DNA of 50,144 nucleotides, taken from contig JAIXOF010000123.1 in the NCBI GenBank assembly GCA_027486935.1, positions 1 to 50,144 on the forward strand, in the 5' to 3' direction. A model generated the notes under the pieces. It did no database searches. It had not been told where the DNA came from and saw only the letters and a list, made by a program, of their open reading frames with translations. Origin of the DNA: Cyanobium sp. C1_MAG_00004. Lineage in GTDB: Bacteria; Cyanobacteriota; Cyanobacteriia; PCC-6307; Cyanobiaceae. Position numbers and translations under genes: made by a program. Below are positions 30,060-37,245 of the stretch, piece after piece. Every line of letters begins with the position of its first letter. Position 1 is the stretch's first letter.

Positions 30060-30109
30060 AGTCAAGGGGGGCGGCCTGGGGGCAGGCTGGTGCTGATTGC
30101 CCCTGTCCC

Positions 30110-30499
30110 ATGGCCGAAGCCCCCTACCTGATTGCCCTTGCGCTGCTGGAACAGGACGGCAGACGAGCCATGCCCCTGCAGGGCAAATCGTTGCCCCAGG
30201 CGATCGGGGATGCCGACGCCCCCGGCGACGAAGGGAGGCGTCAGGTTCTCGAACTGCTGGTTCGGGTCTGGCAGCGCAGCGATGAAGGTTCACTGCGACG
30301 GGCGGCTGCAGGCATGAGCCTGCTACTGGCCGAGGTACCGATCGAAGCCCTGCAGGTGCAGCTGCCCCAACTAAAGGCCAACTGGCTCAACAGCGGCGAC
30401 ATCGACACCCTGCTAAGGGAGCTTGGCCAGGTTTCGAGCCGCCTGTGGTGCGTCAGGCAGGAGCCCCGATCCAATCTGGTGTTCGAGCTGATTCCCTGA
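30110..30499 (+). CDS. Uncharacterised 129-residue protein
   Basis: MAEAPYLIALALLEQDGRRAM opens a soluble, mostly helical protein (SLPQAIGDADAPGDEGRRQVLELLVRVWQ in two segments, then LRRAAAGMSLLLAEVP). No recognised domain. Coding appears real by codon use and the clean ATG. It sits downstream of the three TGTCT repeats, and upstream (in order) of an HLIP gene on the opposite strand. Confidence 0.6.
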   Translation: MAEAPYLIALALLEQDGRRAMPLQGKSLPQAIGDADAPGDEGRRQVLELLVRVWQRSDEGSLRRAAAGMSLLLAEVPIEALQVQLPQLKANWLNSGDIDTLLRELGQVSSRLWCVRQEPRSNLVFELIP

Positions 30500-30533
30500 C
30501 CCTCGATCGGACGCCTGGGCATCGACCTGATGG

Positions 30534-30770
30534 TCAGAAGCAGAAGGGCAGGAACTGGGTGTGGCAGGCGGCGTAACCGTCAACCAGGGGCCCGAGGCCA
30601 ATCTGATGGGCGATGCCAGCACCGGTCAGGCCTTCGGTGATCACACCGATCACAAGACCAAGCATGGCTGCACGGCCGTTGAAGCGCTCAGCACGCTTGA
30701 GCTGGTCGAGGTGGATCTGCTCGGCGGCACGATCCTGGAACCATTTGTCGCTGGAGGGGGTTTTTGCCAT
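30534..30770 (-). CDS. High-light-inducible protein (HLIP), 78 residues
   Basis: Second HLIP in the window. A polar N-terminus of about 27 residues (MAKTPSSDKWFQDRAAEQIHL) precedes the chlorophyll-binding helix ERFNGRAAMLGLVIGVITEG, with the E-x-x-N-G-R-x-A-M-x-G motif complete. A C-terminal tail of about 25 residues ends with HTQFLPFCF, longer than in the 47-residue HLIP at 7814. Expected in thylakoid membranes near photosystem II assembly complexes and induced by high light. Confidence 0.92.
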   Translation of the reverse strand: MAKTPSSDKWFQDRAAEQIHLDQLKRAERFNGRAAMLGLVIGVITEGLTGAGIAHQIGLGPLVDGYAACHTQFLPFCF

Positions 30771-30867
30771 GGTCTGTTTCGCAACGTTGCAGCAACTGTA
30801 ACAGGATGTAACGAAACGACAAGGCTCGGGGTGCTGATTTCAGGGCGCCATCGCCAAGGCATTGGGT

Positions 30868-31347
30868 TCAGGGCGCTAGCACCAGGGCATCCGGATCGGG
30901 ATGCAAGCTGCGGAAATGGCGGTCATCCGCGGCGCGGCGGCAGGTCAGCAGGAACAACGGCATCTCAATGCCAAAGGTCTGCTCAAACATGGGCACCACA
31001 CCGGTGGTCTGCCCCAGCCCACAAGCGGCGATCGCATGGCTGAGACCCTGGCGCGGATGCTCGGTGAGCGCCGTAAACAGGCGGTTGAGTCGGTGTTCCT
31101 GCAACGCCTGGGCTGGCGTCATGCCGCGGACCTGATCAAAACTGAAGCTGAGACAATCTTCACTGATTTCCAGTGCTAGGAGTATGTCTGCAGTGACACA
31201 AGGTTCGCTGTAGTGGAGGGAAAAGTAGTGCAAAGAGCGACTCACGATCTGCATCGGCGAACCACAGACGGAACCGCCTGAAGCAGCGCTTAGCTGCTTG
31301 AAATCGTCTGGCACTACCCGCATCGCCACAACCTTGTTGCTGCTCAA
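30868..31347 (-). CDS. AraC-type DNA-binding domain protein, short
   Basis: 159 residues, of which the last 100 match the double helix-turn-helix of AraC regulators: CVTADILLALEISEDCLSF, MTPAQALQEHRLNRLFTAL, LSHAIAACGLGQTTGVVPMF and FGIEMPLFLL align to the expected helices. The second HTH is less canonical than usual. Only about 50 residues precede the domain, so the ligand-binding N-terminal half of typical AraC proteins is missing. Start uncertain: TTG 31347 or ATG 31323; the open frame extends to about 31430 without a better start. It may be a remnant or a stand-alone regulator. Confidence 0.6.
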   Translation of the reverse strand: MSSNKVVAMRVVPDDFKQLSAASGGSVCGSPMQIVSRSLHYFSLHYSEPCVTADILLALEISEDCLSFSFDQVRGMTPAQALQEHRLNRLFTALTEHPRQGLSHAIAACGLGQTTGVVPMFEQTFGIEMPLFLLTCRRAADDRHFRSLHPDPDALVLAP

Positions 31348-31544
31348 AGCCTGGCACCCATGGAGCCGTCCTGCCAGCCAACGGCACCAAACATCACAGG
31401 TTGGTCGGGATTGTCACAGCCCGCAATCATGCGAGTCAAAACAACATCTTGTTCAGAACACCCTTCGAGAGAACACGATCGGGCCGTCGCTGCGCCCAGC
31501 CGACCACCCTCAACGGCGTCAGATCGGTGTTAGGAATGATGCAG

Positions 31545-32147
31545 ATGAGCGCACTTCACACCCCACCCCTGGTTCTGGTCCATGGGCTGCTGGATACCCC
31601 CAAGGTGTTTGACGGCCTTAGGCGCCACCTGGGCGGCCGCCGGCCCAACCTGATCAGCCCAGCCCTGCCGATGCGCCTGGGACGCACCCCTGTCCTGCAG
31701 GCCGCCGAGCTGCTCGCCACCACCATCGAAGACAGTCTCGGAGCTCACCAAACCATTGATCTGCTGGGATTCTCAATGGGTGGTGTGATTGCCCGCTCCT
31801 GGATTCAGCTGCTGGGCGGTGCTCAGCGCATTCGGCGGTTCATCAGCATTGGCAGCCCCCATCAGGGCACCATCACCGCCCAACCCTGGCCTGGAGGGGT
31901 GTTTCAGGGCATCGACGATGTCAAATGGGGCAGCAATCTGTTGCTGCGCCTGAATCGGGACCTCGATCCATTGAGGCGGATCGAATGCCACAGCTTCTAT
32001 TCCGCGCTGGATCTAGTGGTGTTGCCCGGCTGGCGAGCGGTCTTACCTGTGGGGCAGCGCACGATGCTGCCGGTGCTGACCCACCCCCAACTGATGCGTG
32101 ATCGTGCAGCTTTGCAGCCACTGGCCCGCGAACTGCTGCGGCCCTGA
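31545..32147 (+). CDS. Alpha/beta hydrolase, lipase-like
   Basis: About 200 residues. LVLVHGLLDTPKVFDGLRRHL is the oxyanion region, and the nucleophile elbow is LLGFSMGGVIARSW with Ser in G-F-S-M-G, as in lipase/esterase-type hydrolases. SIGSPHQGTITA resembles triacylglycerol lipase and PGAP1-like enzymes. Probable His near PVLTHPQLMRDRAAL. The start at ATG 31545 follows TAGGA at 31531-31535 with good spacing; in-frame ATGs at 31536 and 31539 exist. The substrate is unknown. Confidence 0.8.
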   Translation: MSALHTPPLVLVHGLLDTPKVFDGLRRHLGGRRPNLISPALPMRLGRTPVLQAAELLATTIEDSLGAHQTIDLLGFSMGGVIARSWIQLLGGAQRIRRFISIGSPHQGTITAQPWPGGVFQGIDDVKWGSNLLLRLNRDLDPLRRIECHSFYSALDLVVLPGWRAVLPVGQRTMLPVLTHPQLMRDRAALQPLARELLRP

Positions 32148-32148
32148 C

Positions 32149-32182
32149 TGAACCCGACAAACGCTGATTAGCGTGCGGTTCA
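32149..32182. terminator. Nested hairpin after the hydrolase gene
   Basis: TGAACC (32149-32154) pairs with GGTTCA (32177-32182) and an inner ACGCT-GATT-AGCGT (32161-32174) forms a second stem. It starts 2 bases past the hydrolase stop and lacks a T-run, so it is a possible terminator or mRNA-end structure. Confidence 0.4.
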
Positions 32183-32203
32183 CTGCAGCAGAGATGGCCA
32201 CAG

Positions 32204-33304
32204 ATGGGTTGGCTAATCGTCTCACTGCTGGTGCGCTGGCTGCTGGGCTGGGTCTTGGGCCTGCGGTTGCCGGCGCTGCCACTGCTGGACCACAAGCCTG
32301 CACGATCGAGCTCGTTGGCGGTCCTGATCCCGGCACGCAATGAGGCATTGACCCTGCCCCAGTTGCTGCGGGCCCTGGGCCAGCAATCGCTACAACCGAG
32401 TGAGGTGATTGTGATCGATGATCACTCCAGCGATGGCACCGCAGAGCTTGCTGCTGCCGGTGACTGGGCCCTGCCGGTTCGCGTCATTGCGTCAACACCA
32501 TTGCCTGCGGGTTGGTGTGGCAAAACCTGGGCCTTGCACCAGGGCGTACAGGCGTCTCAGGCCGAAACACTGGTGTTTCTGGATGCCGACACCGAACCCT
32601 TGCCGGGCTTTCTGGCCAGCCTTGTGGCCCAGCTGCAGCAGCTGGGTGGGCTGGTTTCGGTCCAGCCCTATCACCGCACCGAAAAAGCGTATGAACAACT
32701 GTCCTTGCTGTTCAACCTGGTGGGACTGATGGCGGTTCCCCTGGGACCGGGGTGTGGTGTCGCCTTTGGACCGGCCATGGCCACCAGTCGCACTGACTAC
32801 CTGCGCAGTGGAGGGCACGCGGCCGTGGCAGGCCGGGTGGTCGAAGACTGGTTCCTGGCCCATTGCTATGAGGCGGCCGGCCTGCCGGTCAGCGCCTTCA
32901 TCGGCGATGGCTTGATCACCTACCGCATGTACCCCGGCGGTCTGGGCGACCTGGTCCTGGGCTTTGACAAGAATTTCGCCACCGCGGCCGGTGAGGTGCG
33001 CTGGCCGCGGATGCTGGCGGTCCTGCTGTGGCTGTCGGGGTTGTTCTGGGCGGCCTGGAGTTTGCCAGCGGCCCTGCTCGGCTGGCCGCTGGTGGGGGAT
33101 CGGAGCCTGCTCATCAATGGACTCGTCTACGCCCTCTCTGTCCAGCAACTGGCCGTTCTGACCCGGCGGGTCGGGCGGTTCAGCTGGATCAACGCCTTGT
33201 TTCCGATTCCTGTGCTGTTTTTTCTGGTGGTGTTTGTGCTGGCGATCCTCAATCTCGAACGGGGTCGGGTGCGCTGGAAGGAGCGCATCGTCAAGACCCG
33301 ATGA
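32204..33304 (+). CDS. GT2 glycosyltransferase, CrtQ-like (carotenoid-acid type)
   Basis: 366 residues. A hydrophobic N-terminus (1-22) is followed by a GT-A catalytic domain: VLIPARNEALTLPQLL, IDDHSSDG at 71-78, WCGKTWALHQG at about 104-114 and the metal-binding DAD at 127-129 in VFLDADTEPLPG. The second half has RVVEDWFLAHCYEAAG and four C-terminal membrane segments. This layout matches CrtQ-type glycosyltransferases such as the staphyloxanthin enzyme, which glycosylates a carotenoid carboxylate. The next gene overlaps it by four bases and looks like the partner acyltransferase CrtO, which strengthens the call. The actual acceptor here is unknown. Confidence 0.75.
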   Translation: MGWLIVSLLVRWLLGWVLGLRLPALPLLDHKPARSSSLAVLIPARNEALTLPQLLRALGQQSLQPSEVIVIDDHSSDGTAELAAAGDWALPVRVIASTPLPAGWCGKTWALHQGVQASQAETLVFLDADTEPLPGFLASLVAQLQQLGGLVSVQPYHRTEKAYEQLSLLFNLVGLMAVPLGPGCGVAFGPAMATSRTDYLRSGGHAAVAGRVVEDWFLAHCYEAAGLPVSAFIGDGLITYRMYPGGLGDLVLGFDKNFATAAGEVRWPRMLAVLLWLSGLFWAAWSLPAALLGWPLVGDRSLLINGLVYALSVQQLAVLTRRVGRFSWINALFPIPVLFFLVVFVLAILNLERGRVRWKERIVKTR

Positions 33305-33939
33305 GCATGGGCACGTCACCTGCTTTCTGGCCTGAGGTGCTGATGCCGGTGCTCAGTTCGGCTGCTTACTGGCTGTTGGTCTCCTTGCTGGTGGGCGGGA
33401 TGGCCAACCATCTGCCCGAACGGTGGCTGCTTTGCCTGCCCCTGCGGCAGTCAGGGCCCGATGCCCCTGGAATTCGCCGTTGGAAACGCTGGCTTCCCGA
33501 TGCGGGTGCAGCCCTGCCGGGGGGCGTTCGCAAGGCGGCCTTGAGCCGCCCTGATCCACGGTCCCTGGCCAGCCTGCAGCGGGAAACCAGGCGCGCCGAA
33601 CTGGTGCATGCGCTGTTGTGGGCTGCATGCCTGCCAACGGCATTGTGGCTGCCACCGCTGGGGGTGTTGATCAATCTGGTGTTTGCGACCGTGTTCAACC
33701 TGCCCTGTCTGGTGCTGCAACGTCACAACCGCCGCCGGGTGCAGCGCGCGTTGGCACGGTTCGGCACACCCCACAGGGTCAGGACACGAGCACCCGTTCC
33801 AGCAGATCCAAAGCGACTCCCTGGCCGGGATCGTCAGCATGGTCGGCGACCACGAGCCGGTGCCGGCCTGCTTGGACCACAAAACGATCCCGGCCTTCGT
33901 CAAAGCAGGCCAGACGGTGCAACGGGATCGTCAGGCTGA
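33301..33939 (+). CDS. CrtO-like glycosyl-carotenoid acyltransferase with antisense tail
   Basis: 212 residues, ATG overlapping the stop of the GT2 gene. The family part (about 1-155) resembles glycosyl-4,4'-diaponeurosporenoate acyltransferase: membrane segment SSAAYWLLVSLLVGG, NHLPERW, RRWKRWLPDAGA, then ETRRAELVHALLW and NLPCLVLQRHNRRRV, matching by memory the ETKRAELIHW and NVPIIIVQRYNRPRL segments of staphylococcal CrtO. Beyond about residue 160 the frame continues for 161 bases antisense to the 3' end of the GH3 gene, giving an Arg/Pro-rich tail unlikely to be functional. The ancestral stop was probably lost near 33779. Confidence 0.72.
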   Translation: MSMGTSPAFWPEVLMPVLSSAAYWLLVSLLVGGMANHLPERWLLCLPLRQSGPDAPGIRRWKRWLPDAGAALPGGVRKAALSRPDPRSLASLQRETRRAELVHALLWAACLPTALWLPPLGVLINLVFATVFNLPCLVLQRHNRRRVQRALARFGTPHRVRTRAPVPADPKRLPGRDRQHGRRPRAGAGLLGPQNDPGLRQSRPDGATGSSG

Positions 33940-35992
33940 GCCGGCGCTGAGACCGAGGCTGCATGTCCACCTTCACAAAGGCCACGAGGGTGCGCGGTGG
34001 GCGCTCGATCCCAACAGGTGGCGGCTCCAGGTAGATCTGAACCACCGTGGCGGCTTTGACCAACCCGTCATTGCTGACCGTCACGTGTAAACGGATCCTG
34101 GGGTCCGAGCTGCCGTGATCGATCAACTGAGCGGTGGGGACCGTGGTGCTGAAGCGGCCGTAACTCAGCCCAAAGCCAAACGGAAAGCCGGCTCGCTCGC
34201 CCTGGTGTTGCAGACGCCGATAGCCGTGCCACAGGTCATATCGGATCTGCCGCGCCCTGGGGTTGAACGGCGGTAGTTGGGCTACTGACGTCGGGATCGT
34301 CATCGGCAGTCGACCCGACGGCGACACCGCCCCAAAGACCACATCGGCCAGGGCATGGCCGCCCTGCTCACCGGGATACCAGAGCAACACCAGGGCACCG
34401 AGCCGTTGCAGCCAGGACTCGCAGATCAGCACACCGCCTGCCATCAGCACGACAACGGTGCGGGGTTGGGCTGCAGCCACGGCCTTGATCAGGGCCACCT
34501 GCTTGCTGGGCAATCCCAGGTCAATGCGATCACCGGCCGCAAAATCACCTCGCAATGGAGCCGTCGCATGGCTGGTGAACCAGGACAGCAACGATGGCAC
34601 CGGCTGCCACCACTGTTGCAATCGCGCCCGTTCAACGCGGCGCTCGAGCCACCGAGGCGGCGGCGTCTGCCGCAGGATCGGGGCAATGTCGCCGGCATGG
34701 ATGTGCTCGCCTTCGTGGCGCCAGTCCAGACCCACCACCAGCACAGCAGCATCACAGCGCGCCGCCAGGGCGGCCGCAGCTTTGGGGTCACGACCACAGT
34801 CGTGATGCACAGGCAACCCAGACCGGGCGGCCCGCAGGCCTTGCAGGGGTGTGACGACGGCACCCGGTGGTGGACGGGTGTCGGACGAGCCACGATCACC
34901 CTGGTTAGCGGTAGCGGCCAGGTGGCCGATCACCGCCAGCGACCGCAATGGTCCCAGCGGCAACAGGGGCGAGCCATCACCAGTGGGCTGATTGCGCAGC
35001 AGCACAATCGATTCGCTTGCGGCTTGACGAGCCAGGGCCAAGTGCCGTTTGCAGCGACGCCACTGGGGGCCGTAGTCACCCTTGGCCAGGCGTAGGCGTT
35101 GGCGTAACTGGCGCAGCACCGCATCGTCCACCCGGTTCATCGGTAACTGGCTTGCCGCTACCGCATCGCCCAGGACACCGGGCCAGATCATCTGGAACGG
35201 CATTTCGAGATCCTGGCCGGCCCTCAGGGCTGCCAGTCCATCGTGCAGACCAAAGATAAAGTCGGTAACAACGAATCCCTTAAATCCCCAGCGACCTTTG
35301 AGGATCCGGTTCAGCAGTTCGTCGTGTTCACCACACCATTGTCCATTGACACGGTTGTAGGCACTCATCACAGACCCCGCCCCAGCATCCACACAGGCAC
35401 GAAACTGCGGCAGATAGAGCTCATGCAGGACCCGATTGCTGGCCTGCACATCAACGATGAAGCGGCAGCTGTCGATCGAGTTGAGCGCCAGATGCTTGAC
35501 GCAGGCGATCACATGGCGCTGCAGCCCACGGGTGGTGGCGGCACCCATGGATCCGACATGGACCGGATCTTCGCCATAGGTCTCCTGCGCCCGTCCCCAA
35601 CCGGGATGGCGCAGCAGATTGACGCAGACAGCAGCCACCAAGTTGGCCCCAAACGAGCGCGCTTCGCGGGCGATCGCAGCGCCAATCCGCCGCTCCAGTG
35701 ACGGATTCCAAGTAGCGCCACGGGCGATGGGAACCGGAAAGGTCGTTGCCCCCCCGGCAAGCACGACCCCACGGGGTCCATCGACAAAGTTCAACTGCGG
35801 CAGATCCAGCTGGCGCAGAGCGGCCCCCGGCCACCCATGGCGGTGCGAGGCGTCGTTGAAGGCGATGTCAGCCATGCCCGACCAGAACGGGGTGGCCCCA
35901 CTCAGCAACTGCAGCTTGTCGGTTGTGGTGAGGCGGGCCAACAGGGCATGGGCCTCTGCATCGTCAAGGTGATGAGGGTCAGGGCCACGCAC
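33779..35992 (-). CDS. Glycoside hydrolase family 3 beta-glucosidase
   Basis: 737 residues. The N-terminal barrel contains FVDGPRGV, GRAQETYGEDP, the substrate-binding VKHLALNSIDSCR, VMSAYNRVNG and the nucleophile Asp (about residue 244) in GFKGFVVTDF; family members usually show SDW at this point, here TDF. The second domain has VGLDWRHEGEH with the likely acid/base Glu, and a C-terminal FnIII-like domain. About 50 residues are inserted between EGEH and DRIDLGLPSKQ. No signal peptide is evident, so a cytoplasmic role in glycoside turnover is likely. Could act on another beta-linked sugar. Its 3' end lies under the tail of the CrtO-like gene. Confidence 0.88.
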   Translation of the reverse strand: MRGPDPHHLDDAEAHALLARLTTTDKLQLLSGATPFWSGMADIAFNDASHRHGWPGAALRQLDLPQLNFVDGPRGVVLAGGATTFPVPIARGATWNPSLERRIGAAIAREARSFGANLVAAVCVNLLRHPGWGRAQETYGEDPVHVGSMGAATTRGLQRHVIACVKHLALNSIDSCRFIVDVQASNRVLHELYLPQFRACVDAGAGSVMSAYNRVNGQWCGEHDELLNRILKGRWGFKGFVVTDFIFGLHDGLAALRAGQDLEMPFQMIWPGVLGDAVAASQLPMNRVDDAVLRQLRQRLRLAKGDYGPQWRRCKRHLALARQAASESIVLLRNQPTGDGSPLLPLGPLRSLAVIGHLAATANQGDRGSSDTRPPPGAVVTPLQGLRAARSGLPVHHDCGRDPKAAAALAARCDAAVLVVGLDWRHEGEHIHAGDIAPILRQTPPPRWLERRVERARLQQWWQPVPSLLSWFTSHATAPLRGDFAAGDRIDLGLPSKQVALIKAVAAAQPRTVVVLMAGGVLICESWLQRLGALVLLWYPGEQGGHALADVVFGAVSPSGRLPMTIPTSVAQLPPFNPRARQIRYDLWHGYRRLQHQGERAGFPFGFGLSYGRFSTTVPTAQLIDHGSSDPRIRLHVTVSNDGLVKAATVVQIYLEPPPVGIERPPRTLVAFVKVDMQPRSQRRLSLTIPLHRLACFDEGRDRFVVQAGRHRLVVADHADDPGQGVALDLLERVLVS

Positions 35993-36421
35993 GTCTGCCT
36001 GAGCGACTGGTTACAGGCTGATCGGTTTCACAACGGTTGGTGCGCCTAGGGTGCAGTTGCAGGCTTACTGGCTTGTACTTCAGCCAGTGGAGATAAAACC
36101 CGATTTTTGAATCGCAGGAGGCCTACGGAGTTCCGGAAGAAACGGCGACTAAACCATAAGACCGATACGCGGCCAACAATTAGCACACTTCTGATTCACG
36201 AACAACCCTAGATATTAGACACAATTATTATCACGGGCATCAGACACTGGCAATCACAAACACCGAACTTGCTGTCAGCGCACGAGAGAAATCCGGAAGA
36301 CTAAAAGCTAGTTTGATGGCAGAGAATTACTGCCTTGGCTAAGGGTATTATTAAATTTTTTGTATTCATTTTATCCTTTCCCGTGGCACAGCCTTAAAAA
36401 CAAGCCAATTGTCCAATGACC
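35993..36421. other. AT-rich spacer at the island's left border
   Basis: No gene seen in 429 bases. Composition drops sharply from about 36100 (runs of T and A, e.g. around 36340-36380). This appears to be the left margin of the accessory island. I looked for a copy of the tRNA-Pro 3' end (as an attachment repeat) and found none. Confidence 0.6.
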
Positions 36422-36691
36422 TCAGCCTACACACTTGAAACTACAAATGATCTTGTCGGATGGCTTTGCTGGGTACTTTACACCTCCAGAAACCTCCTCT
36501 AACTCCTCATCGCTCAGATCCAGAGCTTGCTTTGCTGTATAGCTCTGCCAATCCTGAATGCTGATATCAAAACGAGCCCCCTGAGCAAGCATCGCTGCTT
36601 CCTCGAGCTCTTCAGCGTCATGAAAATGTGCCCTAAGGCGCGAATCAACTTTGAGCTTGGCAAGCAGGGCTGAAAGTTGTGCTTTCGACAT
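36422..36691 (-). CDS. RiPP precursor with Nif11-type leader, two-Cys core (copy A)
   Basis: 89 residues. The leader (MSKAQLSALLAKLKVDSRL... to LSDEELEEVSGG) belongs to the Nif11-like leader family and ends in the double Gly where the leader is removed. The predicted core is VKYPAKPSDKIICSFKCVG, 19 residues with Ser8, Ser14, Cys13 and Cys17, which could hold one or two thioether rings. The leader is the most divergent of the set (DISIQDWQSYTAKQALDLS). Expected to be modified by a LanM-type enzyme and exported; neither enzyme is in the window. AGCGCTACTCAGAAG upstream (36745-36759) is shared with copy D. Confidence 0.87.
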   Translation of the reverse strand: MSKAQLSALLAKLKVDSRLRAHFHDAEELEEAAMLAQGARFDISIQDWQSYTAKQALDLSDEELEEVSGGVKYPAKPSDKIICSFKCVG

Positions 36692-37019
36692 GGTCCAGAC
36701 AGCAAATTACTTCCTAGCTCAGGGTGCCGCATCCGTCTGTCGCCAGCGCTACTCAGAAGAAACCGCCTTTACCCAGTGCAATGGCTGGACGACGTCCAAT
36801 CAGAACCGCCAGAATCTCCGCTTGACCGGCACTATCGAAGACCCCAAAGGCCATCACGCAAGGCATAATCAATACCAAGAATCGGGTGATTACCGCGTAA
36901 AGCTACAAACAAGAAATCACTGCAGATGCCGTAGTAGAGGATGAATCCGCAGAGCATTCAGGACAGGGGCATTTAAAACAGACGTACAATTGAAAAAATT
37001 TAAACACAAAAACACCGCC
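36692..37019. other. Upstream region of precursor copy A, repeated in copy D
   Basis: 328 bases with no gene seen. The part 36741-36838 aligns with 42349-42445 upstream of precursor D, including an exact 15-base match AGCGCTACTCAGAAG and further matches ATCTCCG and GGCAC. The rest is AT-rich and anonymous. It probably contains the copy A promoter. Confidence 0.5.
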
Positions 37020-37230
37020 TTATCTATGATCTACATGACATTGATCAGCCCATGTAAATGCACCCCCAGCAACTGCCTCCAGCTCCTCATTACAGAGCTC
37101 TACCGGTTGCTTGGATTGCTACCTGAGCCAATCCGCCTTGCTGACAGCAAAGCCGTCTTGCTTTGCCATTACAACGGCGGTATCCAGCTCTGCAGCAGCC
37201 GTGACCTTCTCCAGAAGACCCTGTGGTTCC
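37020..37230 (-). pseudogene. Decayed RiPP precursor, N-terminus lost and one internal stop (copy F)
   Basis: The minus strand reads LLEKVTAAAELDTAVVMAKQ, DGFAVSKADWLR, stop (TAG, 37119-37121), QSKQPVELCNEELEAVAGG and then AFTWADQCHVDHR with a TAA at 37020-37022. The frame is kept throughout, so the nonsense codon is the main lesion in the remaining part, where family members have YQAKQ. The first 15 or so leader residues are absent: upstream sequence no longer matches and merges into the 3' end of the DUF6880 gene. One Cys and one Thr in the core. Confidence 0.8.
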
Positions 37231-37245
37231 CCGTTTCAGACAAGA

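Noticed and set aside
35993-36130. Attachment-site repeat matching the tRNA-Pro 3' end at the left island border
   Set aside because: No copy of TCGGGGCGACAGGATTCG was found in this stretch.
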